From NCBI RefSeq assembly GCF_032854445.1, contig NC_088307.1:3470001-3534000 (forward strand): a stretch of 64,000 nt of DNA, given 5' to 3'. Below are positions 36,151 to 45,689 of the stretch, piece after piece; position 1 is the first letter of the stretch; every line of letters starts with the position of its first letter. The stretch is from Liolophura sinensis (taxonomy: Eukaryota; Mollusca; Polyplacophora; Chitonida; Chitonidae). The position numbers and the translations under genes are program-made. The notes below the pieces were generated by a model. It was given only the letters and a program-made list of their open reading frames with translations, searched no databases and had not been told where the DNA came from.

Positions 36151-36423
36151 ATGTCGGGATGTAAATTATTATTATCATCATTGATAACCATTCCGGCATG
36201 TGGATCGCAAGCTTGTGAAACCCTTAACATTTATGTGGTGATCCTTCGGCTGCTATTATTATTAATATTAATAGATGTGCAATTCTCATGTGAGACTAGT
36301 AGCCAAGCATCACATCGTCGTCGCCGCTGTGGCTTTACTCTCGGTGCTGTTGTATTTTATCACGGGCGTGATAGTGATGTTCAAACTAAGCGTGCCCAAC
36401 CGTATCCCAGTCATCTAAGGTGA
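36151..36423 (+). CDS. Open frame of unknown function in the duplicated repeat, copy 1
   Basis: A 90-codon frame begins MSGCKLLLSSLITIPACGSQ and contains a hydrophobic segment (IYVVILRLLLLLILIDV) followed by an Arg-rich stretch. Its counterpart at 63137-63406 stays open across substitutions and one codon-sized deletion (SS becomes S). A head-to-head frame starts immediately upstream on minus (35863-36150; counterpart 62849-63136). No family is recognised, and it may be an unselected frame in a repeat. Confidence 0.25.
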   Translation: MSGCKLLLSSLITIPACGSQACETLNIYVVILRLLLLLILIDVQFSCETSSQASHRRRRCGFTLGAVVFYHGRDSDVQTKRAQPYPSHLR

Positions 36424-36579
36424 TGAAGACGAACGTTCGCCATGCTGTACAAACGATACTTGGCTCAGCACTGAGAGGAAACAAGAGTGGTTGACCCCAT
36501 GTCAGTATTATGTGACTGGGTGGGGACATGTCGGCTTCTGTGACGGCAGCACCTTGGCACCACAACAGGTTACAATATG

Positions 36580-36660
36580 TGTACATACACCCAATGAGTC
36601 ATTGTCGTTATATGACTGAAAAATTGTCAAGTACAACGTTAAACCCCAAGCGTACATACA
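36580..36660 (+). repeat. SINE-B-like core, plus orientation
   Basis: Reads GTCATTGTCGTTATATGACT followed by GAAAAATTGTCAAGTACAAC and GTTAAACCCCAAGC, the reverse complement of the SINE-B core and tail. A CATA-rich tail follows. Confidence 0.7.
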
Positions 36661-37168
36661 TACTTACATACATAAATACATTCAAACGATACTTTATTAA
36701 AGCAAGCTGACACATGCAGACAAATTAACATGAAGACTAGAGAATTGCGTGCATGAAGCTGTTTTATTTGGCATTTTTTTTTTCAGAGACCACGAACAAG
36801 TCATACAACACAACGAAAACGTTACTAAGCACTGTGCCTAATGCGCTTGATATCTTTATATTGCTCCAGTGTGTATAGGTAGAAGAATGTACAAATATAA
36901 TCCGTCTCCAGACATCTGTTCCTCTGAGGAGGCTTCTCTTATAATTATTTTCTCTTATAATTGTCATTTTCAGAACAGTAGGTAGGCATTCGAGTCCCTA
37001 TTCGTGCATCAGACTTAACAAATCTGCCGGGAATTTTGATCAGATACTTTACTAAAGGTCAACTTACTTCCTATTAATCCTGTTATAAACTTAGATTTCG
37101 TTGAAGCACACAGCGCATTCCTATAGCCCCTTCACAGTCATTGCTGTGAGCCGAGTTACGTAGGCCGC

Positions 37169-37448
37169 TTATGCTGCTATGTTATTCTCTATAGCTGTTG
37201 AACGCTGAATTCCGGTCTGTGGACCAGTTTGATGCTGTGGTCGTTGTTGCACGGGGACGACTGGTTCCTCCCCACGGACTAGATACTTGCCCACGACCCA
37301 CAACTCGGAGCGTCGGTTGAACATGCTGAACGTGTTGTGGTAGTCGGCGAAATACGCGTCATCAGTTGTCATCACACCAGCAGCCGCCAGAGAATTCTTA
37401 AAAGAATCCACCGCCGCCTCCTTACTCATGGCGAATTCATTAAACGGC
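37169..37448 (-). CDS. SOUL gene coding exon 4 (C-terminus)
   Basis: The acceptor CATTTCTAATTTGACAG joins G to the AA of exon 3 (Lys), then PFNEFAMSKEAAVDSFKNSL and the closing SOUL strand MFNRRSELWVV, with the stop at 37169. A possible polyadenylation signal (AATAAA on minus) lies at 36768-36763 inside the neighbouring repeat. Confidence 0.85.
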
Positions 37449-40400
37449 CTGTCAAATTAGAAATGAAATTTAAAAAACAATTTAACCCATATTTACCGTG
37501 AAACCGAATGACTTAATCAGCGCTAAAAGAAAACCATTTTACGGTGCCATATATGAAAGGTCCCAGATTTGTGAACAGTCACAGAAAGGTATATATGAAC
37601 AATCAAAGACAGGTGTTTGTGAACAGTAGCATATAGGTGTATGTGAACAGTGAACAGTCCCAGATAGGTGTATATGAACATTCCCAGATAGGTGTACATG
37701 AACCGTCACAGACATGTGCATATGAACAGTCCCAGACAGGTGTATATGAACAAATGCAAATAAGCAATAGAAAAAAGATCGTATGTAGATGCATGTGACT
37801 AAATGATTGGTTCATTCGTAACCAAATTCTCAATAATTGTTCACTTCGTATCAGTAGGCCTAGTCAAAAATAGGTGTACTAGGGGGTGTATATGTACGGT
37901 TAGGTGCATATATACAAAGAGGTATATATGTAAAGAACCCTAGCCAGGATTTGAAAGGGGCATGGTGGAATAGCTATCTGAAAGGGCATACACCGTGAGT
38001 GTCACTGTAAGGCCGGGGTCCAGGGGCCGCCTAGGCCCGTGGAAGCTATAGATCCCAGATGCTCTGAGAAGCAATCTAAGCCATTTATAGCCATTAAATT
38101 GGAAGAATGTGAAGAAAAACAGTTATTCGCATTTTGTCACTGTTGAATCCAGGAATTCAAAGTCAAATCAAATGAAATTAGAAAACGGAAAATTTGAAGA
38201 TAAATTTGGAGTAATTACACCGATTTAATGTGTAAATATAATATTTCTATTCACCTTTTTACATATAACCATTTTCAAAGTGCAGAACATGCAGAAATTC
38301 TGCATTTCATTTTGTTATTGGTCGTTGGTTTGTTAGGAAGAACCTTTTTGAAAGACGCAACAAGACCTTGCATTCAACCCTAATTTTGCCTAAGGACTAT
38401 TACGGCGGTAAATATTAAAAAGCAATCAATCATGTCAATGAAATGTTGTTACACAATTTACCCTGAAAAATCACTTCCAAGTAAAATACTGTCAAGAAAA
38501 ATATAAACTGAAGAAAAAGTTTATTCACTTCAACTTAAGCCGAATACGATTGAATCATGTAGTGTTATGCAGAATTGACATAAAAGATGCCGAAGTCATG
38601 GGAAATCCAAGGAAGTCATGGTAAATAATCCACAATTAAATCATTAATATTATATGAGACAGCTGTCCATGTTTGATTCCATTTGGAGCGTATGTTTTGT
38701 GTTTTTGACACAGGGCACAGTATAACATCGGAACGTCAGCTTTGTCCTCATCATTCCATTCATAATTAATTATAAGCCAGTCAAAAGTAAGATTTAGAAC
38801 AGACTCTTTTCCTATAGAATGTTTTGATTTTTTGGTTTTGACGTTTAATTAGGTACATTAGCTGTAAAAGTTGCAGCATCCAATGCATTTGAGTAAGAGC
38901 AAATTCTCCATGAATCGGGATTTCTACAAAACACAGCATAGGCCGAACAGAGTTTTGACAACACCCGCATTGTAGAGGTCGCTAAAAAAGAACTGGTACA
39001 TTGTGTAGAGATTTCCCGGAAATGTCAGAGCTCTCCAATAGGACAAGACGGTTGAAGAACGTTGAATAGACGCAGAATTAGAAGAGAATAGCAGCAAACA
39101 AAGAAACGGCAGCGCTGCTCATACATAGCTTTTAAAAAGGCGGCGTCGCGGCAATTTTAGGGGCTGCGCCACGCCAAATAACGCCAGCGAAGGGTTTGGA
39201 AAAAGGGGCATTGCGCTGAGGAAAAATCTTTGGGAGCAACGTGGCGCTGAAAATCCGGACGCCAAATAACGCTAGCTAGGGACCTGAATGTAAAAACAGA
39301 TATCATTGCTAAAGAGTCATGCTGGGCTGAAAGTTTATGACGTGACTGTTGACATCGGATGTTCATTTTGGCGATGGCACGGTGAAACTGTCTTCACCCT
39401 GAAATATTCATTTTGTGCAATTAGGATTTTCTTCACAAAAAGCATATTTTCGTACTTTATATACTTTCTTAGTTCTTTGGTGGTTTGTGTTATAGGTCGT
39501 TTTGAAAATGAGCCTGGAGATTATTGACCACTGTTGTCCGCTTCACAAAGCGCACGTAACTTCCTTGGCGACCGGTTTGGAGATATTACGTCGCCATGGG
39601 AGTTACGTGAACGTAGAGCTACGTGCGCTTTGTGAAACGGGGCCCGGCGTCCATATTGGTTGACGGCTGGTTTTGACGCCTTGATACTACACTAAACTGC
39701 CACCTTCTTAATTATGACGCTGTGTGTATTCCAAGGTACCAAACTATATACTCACTTGACGTAGACCTCCATGGCGGGCATTCTGTCCAAGGTCACTTTG
39801 GGGTTGGTTGGGGCAGGCGGGTTATCCATAGGTAAGATGAAGATCATGGTGGAAACATTCGTCAGGGGGGTCAGGATAGGGTAAGTCTTGTTCATTACCA
39901 GATCTACAACAGCAACAAGTCAGCAGCCATGAAATCTGTACAGAGCATGCGAATTTTGCGATTATCAACTAGGAACGCCCTGTTTGTGCTTTACGAGTGG
40001 TATGCGGCTTTTGTCACACATCAATTTATCACACAAAATTTTCGATCATTAATATCATTAATAAAATTAGACCAATAACAACAAATGCTAATTCCATCAT
40101 CATTGTTTAACGTAATCAAACTGCTCAGGCCGCGCATGTACCGCTTCCACGCTTGTACATCACTAGCACATACTGGCGTAGTTTGAACCCGTGCCTCGTG
40201 TGTCTAGCTTGCAAGTGAAATGCAAGCGCCTCTATCAACTACACCATGACCCGTTCCCTTTTCACTTATATGATGGCTCTCAGGTTCTTCAATCGAACAA
40301 TCTGAGCAGAACCCGGAGTAATAGGTATTGTCTGGTACCTGACAAACCTCTCAATTTACAGCCACAAGAAAACCAGTGAAAACTAGATTCAAGTAAGCGA

Positions 40401-42806
40401 TCTCGCTGATCAGTGGTTGATCAGCTGAACCGAATGAGCAAGCATCCAATGGTGATTAAACCTTTGAACGTACAGGTATTTAATTTAGCGTTCGTCGATT
40501 TCAATTGTTTTAAGTGTCTATTGCAGTCAGATTTTGCATAATTTGTTCTCTGTTGTAGTCAAAGGCATGCTTGTGTGTCTACAGGTCTATAGGCCTATTT
40601 TAACAAAATTGTTCTCTACTGAAGACATCCTTAGCATGATTTGGTGTCTACCGCAGACACAATTTAGTGTCCGCTGTAATTAATGTTTATTTTGCGTAAT
40701 CTGGTGCCTGCTTATTTGGGTATCTTTTCAGTCAATATTTTGCATATTTTGTTCTCCGCTAAAGTCATATCCTTAGCATACTTCATATGCCTAGTTTATA
40801 ATTTGGTGTCTAGGGTAGTTAAATTTGGTGTTTACCACAGTTATAATTTGGTATATGAAGGAGCCCTATTTTGCATAATTTGATGCCCTCTTCGATCGTA
40901 ATCTGGATCTTCTGGGGTTGACTAAGATTTCTGTCCATGGTTCACTCACAGTCTGTTGGGTGAGTGATGCTAGAATGTATTCTACTATTGCAGCAAATTG
41001 TTTTGTTAAATTTAACACACACATTCTATTAATTCAAAATAAAGATTCCATCAGACTAATATTATGTTGAATGTGACAGAACATTGTTTCAAAATGATAG
41101 AATACACTTTAGCATTACTAAGACAAAATGTTCTGTTTAAGCTGACAAACTAATTTTTTTCAGTGTTTACTTATGATAACAACTGTAATGAGAATGTTGG
41201 AAGTCGAATTTCGGGGCATTCGCTGTTGGGGAGTTTAAACATTCAGAAAAGTAATTTCAGTTCGTGACTTCTTGGCCTCGCTAGTCTTGGACTAATATAC
41301 CGTTTTGAGTATTTGTCAACCTACACTATGGCTGATCGAAAAGATTTTGTCAAAACTGGAACAAAAAAGCCTTTTGGGCAAGTATTGAAGAGACAGTTTG
41401 TGTGACATCAACTTCACATCACGTGGTACAACTTTAATGTCTCACCCTTTATATTGTTTAATATCCAGCTTAGATTGTGTCGTAACATAAAACAGTACAA
41501 ACAACAGCTTCTCGAGTTTCTTCTTGGAACTTAAAATTGGTTATGTACCGTTGATATGCAACGTCTGGCGTTTATTTATTCAACACCGTACTCGGAAATA
41601 TTTCATTATACACCGGCGGTCAGCCCGGGGGAAACCCAGGATCAACTGCAGCCTCTATTATTGACCGTAATCAATTAATAACAGCTATCTCACTCACTGT
41701 CTTTGTTTTTACCACCGTCACGTATCCTGAAAGACGAGAACTGAGGCCAATGTTCCCGATGAAGCCCCTACTCATCTGGGATGTATAAGCCACCGACATG
41801 TTTTCATACCGCCGGTGCTCATAGTCCTGAACAAAAGCGGATAATAAGAAAAAAAGAAGTTAAATACAAATAATTTGAAGAATGAAAAATAATATTAATG
41901 TAAACAAGTCCGTGAAGTATACATTGTCGCTTTCATTAAATTCGAATGCAAACTTTCTAAGGTACGGGTTGACTATGTCGCTACGATACATGCATCACAC
42001 TGTGTTTTTTCTGATATACCATTTTAATGTAAAAAAGTAAAATGTGAAGTACGGTTCATCATACAGACAGCTGAACTCGGAACAAATCACCTTTGTTCCT
42101 GATTTTAACCAGAAGGAAAAAATTGGGGGAACATCATTTCAGTAATCTTTTTACTCATTGGTATAAAGACTTATTCCAACATTCATTGTTGTGATTAGAG
42201 TTGGAAAACTTTCCTGTGACGCCAGAGTTCCGAAACTCTGATAGTATGCTCCATACAGCCCACCTTAGAATTCAAGTGTTTCACAAACTTTAACTCTTTT
42301 CACAAAAATCTTAAAAAAAAATAAATGTAAGTATATTAATGTATAGTTTTAAGTGACCTATCAAGTGATGCCTGTTTCCATTTTTACAGATCTTTCCCTT
42401 TAACACTATGTCTAGATCCTAACCATGAACTACATGATGTTCTGGTTCAACTCACATGAGAACACTCTGCTTTCTAATGAAACATATTTTAGCTAGATGC
42501 TGTCTCATTATTTAATGACCTGTCTAATTAGCGACGTCTTAGGAGGATTAATGACTGCATGGATGGGAAATGGAAATGCAAGTTTACCGGCGTCTTGCTA
42601 ACGGTCGTGTAAGCTACACAAGTCCTTTTCTGGCAGATTGACGGGGCTCCGTCCGACGGCGTCTGGCTGAAGCCCATCTGGGGACCGAACGGAAACCCTC
42701 CGCGGCCGAATATGCTATTGGGTCCGAAGAAGGCGGCGAGAAACCCACTACTTCCCTGGATCAGGCAGAGGCACACAAACACTGTGGTTAACTTCGTGGC
42801 AGCCAT
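37169..42806 (-). CDS. Secreted SOUL-family heme-binding protein (4 coding exons)
   Basis: Exons on minus: 42806-42588, 41826-41694, 39903-39756 and 37448-37169 (219+133+148+280 = 780 nt, 259 aa). All introns are GT-AG, and the phases match (0, 1, 2). Exon 1 gives a signal peptide (MAATKLTTVFVCLCLIQGSSG) and a Gly/Phe/Pro-rich linker. The SOUL domain starts at CVAYTTVSKTP joined to DYEHRRYENMSVAYTS. It continues through KTYPILTPLTNVSTMIFILP and DRMPAMEVYVK and ends with FNRRSELWVVGKYLV. A Gln/Pro-rich tail of about 35 residues follows. SOUL/HEBP proteins bind heme or porphyrins; most animal forms are cytosolic or mitochondrial, and secreted forms occur in invertebrates. SINEs and a diverged duplication lie in the introns. 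The family call is firm; heme binding here is inferred. Confidence 0.85.
37545..37750. repeat. 24-bp degenerate tandem array
   Basis: Units like GAACAGTCCCAGATAGGTGT plus ATAT repeat about eight times with substitutions and small indels. On minus the repeat reads CSYTPxWD. It lies in SOUL intron 3, close to exon 4. Confidence 0.85.
37751..39530. other. SOUL gene intron 3, no further feature
   Basis: AT-rich intronic sequence. A short GC-rich patch at about 39140-39280 repeats GCCAAATAACGCCAGC-like words twice but shows no coding structure. Confidence 0.4.
39533..39652. repeat. MITE-like element with terminal inverted repeats
   Basis: About 120 bp. The left arm CTTCACAAAGCGCACGTA (39541 on) is matched by an inverted right arm TACGTGCGCTTTGTGAAACG followed by GGGCCC at about 39625-39652. 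The right end GGGCCCCGTTTCACAAAGC is of the GGGCC type seen at the Harbinger end at 53043. It has no coding capacity. Confidence 0.65.
39756..39903 (-). CDS. SOUL gene coding exon 3
   Basis: The acceptor GCTGTTGTAG and the donor GTGAGTATA (39755) bound an open exon encoding LVMNKTYPILTPL and PAPTNPKVTLDRMPAMEVYV. This is the central SOUL segment, with its characteristic P-x-V-x-x-x-x-x-P-A-x-x-V-Y-V spacing. Confidence 0.82.
40140..40375 (-). repeat. SINE-like remnant with tRNA-like head
   Basis: At 40175-40258 the minus strand reads GGGAACGGGTCATGGTGTAG then TTGATAGAGGCGCTTGC and a B-box-like GGGTTCAAAC. A SINE-A-like core word (TTTTCACTTATATGATGGCT) follows at about 40258. The head resembles that of the copy at 35638-35822. 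Confidence 0.55.
40490..40910. repeat. Degenerate short tandem repeats
   Basis: Words such as GCATAATTTGGTGTCTACCG and GTTCTCTGCTAAAGTCAT recur irregularly about every 30-40 bp. They are too decayed to define a unit. Confidence 0.4.
41265..41680. repeat. Diverged duplicate, copy 1 (partner 43600-44065)
   Basis: From CTTCTTGGCCTCGCTAGTCT to GCAGCCTCTATTATTGACC this matches 43600-44065 in the same order, including the SINE-A-like core (ACACCGGCGGTCAGCCCG). It ends about 14 bp before SOUL exon 2. Confidence 0.7.
41694..41826 (-). CDS. SOUL gene coding exon 2
   Basis: The acceptor has a long pyrimidine tract (CTTCTTTTTTTCTTATTATC ... TTTTGTTCAG). The exon encodes DYEHRRYENM through KTKTV and ends in phase 1 at the donor GTGAGATAG (41693). 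The alternative donor GTGAGT 4 nt earlier would put exon 3 out of frame. Confidence 0.8.
42588..42806 (-). CDS. SOUL gene coding exon 1 (signal peptide)
   Basis: 73 codons, phase 0 end. The acceptor TTTCTGTTTCAG precedes AAT ATG, so an upstream noncoding exon exists. The donor is CCG then GTAAAC at 42587-42586. Reading through the donor gives a meaningless extension (to 42528), which argues for splicing here. Confidence 0.8.
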
Positions 42807-42825
42807 ATTCTGAAACAGAAATTGG

Positions 42826-43053
42826 ATTGGGTTTATTTATTGGATTGATCTTCAAGAATATTTCACTCACCAGACTTGTGGTGGGTGGAAACCGGTTGAA
42901 ACCCACGACCATCCGCAGGTTCCTGCCAGACCCTCCCACGTACGGCGGGAGAGAAAGCCAGCTGGCCTTGAACTCACAGCGACCGCATTGGTGAGAGACT
43001 CCTGGGTCATTATGCTGCGCTAGCGCGCTAACCAACAGAGCCACGAAGGCCCC
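42826..43053 (-). repeat. SINE-A copy in the SOUL 5' intron
   Basis: The head, B-box region (TTGAACTCACAGCGACCGCA) and body are well preserved. The core is shortened (TTCAAGAATATTTCACTCAC). The tail starts about 15 bp from the exon 1 acceptor, so it forms part of the intron 3' end. Confidence 0.9.
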
Positions 43054-43467
43054 TCTGAAAGAGAAAAGAAATTTATCAGTTATCATTTGATGGAATAAAA
43101 ATTAACGCCTTGATTTTTGCAGTAAAATGCCTTACTGTTGAGCTCTTCTCTTTGCGTGATTCCTGCCTTTTTTAGTAGTTTATATAGTTTCTTTCTTTGA
43201 TGGTTTGTGCTGCACGTTGTTTTGAGAATTGGCCTTGCGATTATTGACCTAGAACGTCCTTAGTGGTTAACGACTGGAATACAATGTCTGTTTCGACGCA
43301 TAGATTACATATTTGCTCAGAAGACTGGAATATGAAAAATGAGCGCGACCGTTCTTCTGGCTTGCATTTTATTTCAGAAAATCGACAATTTTTTTTTAGA
43401 CACAAATTTTGAGTAAAATATCTAATATATACATCGGTAAAACGGACGCACTCACAGCCTGATGTAT

Positions 43468-43570
43468 TGATTTATTCATTTATTTGATGGTTGTTTAACG
43501 CCAAATTCATGAATTCTTCGATCATATGATGGCGCTTAGCATTATGGCTGAGGGAAACCGGGCTAAACGG
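43468..43570 (-). repeat. SINE-A-like fragment (tail and core)
   Basis: TTATTTGATGGTTGTTTAAC and ATATGATGGCGCTTAGCATT are present, then GGGAAACCGGGC; the head is missing. Confidence 0.7.
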
Positions 43571-43599
43571 TGAAAACCTCTATTTATCAATACCTGAAA

Positions 43600-44065
43600 G
43601 GTATTTCACCTCGTGGCTTCTTGAACTCGCTGATCTTGGGCTAAGATAAAATTTCGATCATTTGTTAACCGACATAAATACTGTTCTGTAAGATTTTGTA
43701 AAAACTGGAACACAACAGCCTTGTGACACGTTTTGTATAAATAAAAAACAGTGTGTATGAAATCTACTTTACACAAATGTAAAGCCCATATTCCCTCAAG
43801 CGTAATGACACAGGAGCCTCTATCCAATGCGGTCGCTGTTTAAGTCCAGCTCATAATGACTACCTCTACGTTTAAAAGCCTTAACAGGGAGAGGTTCAAA
43901 ACCTTCTTTTTCCTTGTTCTCTAATTTTAATAGAGTATAATATGCACCGACCATGGGCGTTTATTTATTTAACGCCACACTCAGAAATTATTTCACTTAT
44001 ACACCGGCGGTCAGCCCGGAGGAAACCAGGGTGAACCACAGCCTCTATTCATAACCATGGGTTTT
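43600..44065. repeat. Diverged duplicate, copy 2
   Basis: Partner of 41265-41680; the two copies share AAGATTTTGTxAAAACTGGAACA and the terminal SINE-like core. Both lie within the SOUL transcription unit, flanking exons 1 and 2. Confidence 0.7.
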
Positions 44066-44335
44066 TGATGCCTAGCTCATGGACTTCAGAATTAGAAAAA
44101 TATTCTAACTTCGTTTTCCTTGCAGTAATATAGACTTCCGACATATCCATGTGTAGAGCTTGTGTTGTTACGCGTCACTAAATACAGGCAATTTTGGTGA
44201 AACAACTGATGAACTCTTCAGGCCAAAAGACAACTGAAGTCAGGAAAATATCAAACAATCTTAAATTGTTTTTTGAATGTACTTGCTATGGATATAGGAA
44301 ATGGAAATGACAAAGTATAACAAAACAATACTCAC

Positions 44336-44378
44336 CACGATCTGTGTTGTGTTGGCGGCGTATCAAAGCACAACTGTG
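44336..44378 (-). other. Proposed noncoding first exon of the SOUL gene
   Basis: On minus a TATA-like box (44406) is followed about 30 nt later by an exon-like stretch ending in the strong donor GATCGTG then GTGAGTATTG (GT at 44335-44334). It is the nearest suitable donor upstream of the acceptor at 42810. The start is inferred from spacing. Confidence 0.4.
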
Positions 44379-44397
44379 ACGATTGCTGATTGAGCCT

Positions 44398-44406
44398 CTT
44401 TTTAAA
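44398..44406 (-). promoter_or_regulatory. TATA-like box, proposed SOUL gene promoter
   Basis: TTTAAAAAG on minus, about 30 nt before the predicted first exon. It is weaker than the box proposed for the silk-like gene. Confidence 0.35.
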
Positions 44407-44504
44407 GAAAATAAACTTGTATTTTTTATTCATAAAAAATCGGGTTCAATTGTCTTGTTATATTCGGGTTCAATCTGCTTAGGGTAGAGAGATAAATTAG
44501 TACG

Positions 44505-45095
44505 CTTGGCTGCCTACTGTATTTTTGCGTTCTATGAAAGGCCGTTCAGACCACAAACCAACAACGTTTCACAGATTTGTAGGCACTATCACTTCACGCT
44601 GAAACTTCATGCTCAATAATATTTCACGTATACACTGCCGGTCAATTTTATGGGTGGTCGAAACCGGAGTGCCTGCGGGTAGACCGCGCCGGTTAATTTT
44701 ATTGGTGGTCGAAACCGGAATGCCCGAGGGGTAGACCGCGCCGGTCAGTTTTATGGGTGGTCGAAACCGGAATGCCCACACTTAGAGGGGCCAAATTAAT
44801 ACGCTTGGCTGCCTACTGTATTATTGCGTTCTATGAAAGGCCGTTCAGACCACAAACCAACAACTTTTCACAGATTTGTAGGCACTATCACTTTACGCTG
44901 AAACTTTATGCTCAAGAATATTTCACGTATACACTGCCGGTCAATTTTATGGGTGGTCGAAACCGGAGTGCCTGCGGGTAGACCGCGCCGGTTAATTTTA
45001 TTGGTGGTCGAAACCGGAATGCCCGAGGGGTAAACCGCGCCGGTCAGTTTTATGGGTGGTCGAAACCGAAGTGCCCGTGGGGTAGACCGTACATA
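44505..45095. repeat. Tandem duplication of about 295 bp
   Basis: The block starting TACGCTTGGCTGCCTACTGT occurs at about 44501 and 44800 with few differences. Each block contains three about 60-bp subrepeats of GGTGGTCGAAACCGGAATGC then GTAGACCGCGCCGGT, and a SINE-core remnant (TATTTCACGTATACACTGCC). Confidence 0.9.
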
Positions 45096-45544
45096 CACAC
45101 TATCCTACACGTGAAGTGCAGATTTGACCGCCATATAGGTGGAAGACAAATGGTCTTCCACGAACCTTAACCGGCACAAATGGCCACACGAGCAATTATA
45201 GCATATGGAAATGAGAATCAATGGATTACAGAGTTTCTCTATAAGCCCTGATCACAACTGTATCCGCTTGCGAATAGTACGAGTAACGTCACATCGTGTT
45301 TCCAGTTGCTTTAACACGGAGCAAAACATAGCCACATAATAATCACAGATTAAAAATTTAAAATTTAATTTAACTCCAGGTTTACAGAGTTATTAAGCAC
45401 ATCAGAGAAAAATGGCTTACTCTTCCTGAAGAACTCAGGTTATGTTTTTTGTTGTCTTTTCTTCCTAGGTCCTTGGGATGAGCATATACTGGTGATGGGA
45501 CAGGCATTTCCTGCTGTAGCATATTCTTCACCAGGCTGCCCTTT

Positions 45545-45645
45545 CATTTATTATTCATGGACTTAACTGTTGTTTAACGTTATACTCAAGAATTTTTCAC
45601 TTATGCGATTGCAGTCAGTTGTAACCGCAGGCAAACCACAAAATT
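45545..45645 (-). repeat. SINE-A-like fragment
   Basis: TTAACGTTATACTCAAGAAT and TTTTTCACTTATGCGATTGC resemble the core; the head is absent. Confidence 0.6.
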
Positions 45646-45689
45646 TTAGCGAGTTGCTGACGAACTGTTACGCATGTGACTTAGACCTT

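Larger units (their letters stand above)
35086..36790. repeat. Long dispersed repeat, copy 1 (second copy at 61972)
   Basis: From AACATGTTAAGATGT to the T-rich stretch after GCTGTTTTATTTGGC this segment matches 61972-64000 in the same orientation, with scattered substitutions and a few indels. It contains two SINE-like units and a pair of head-to-head open frames (35863-36150 minus, 36151-36423 plus) that are also open in the other copy. It is probably an unclassified nonautonomous element or a segmental duplicate. The true right end is not seen because copy 2 runs off the window. Confidence 0.85.

Noticed and set aside
42528-42587. Unspliced extension of SOUL exon 1 to a stop at 42528
   Set aside because: A GTAAAC donor lies at 42587 and the downstream SOUL exons join in phase; the read-through tail has no family similarity.
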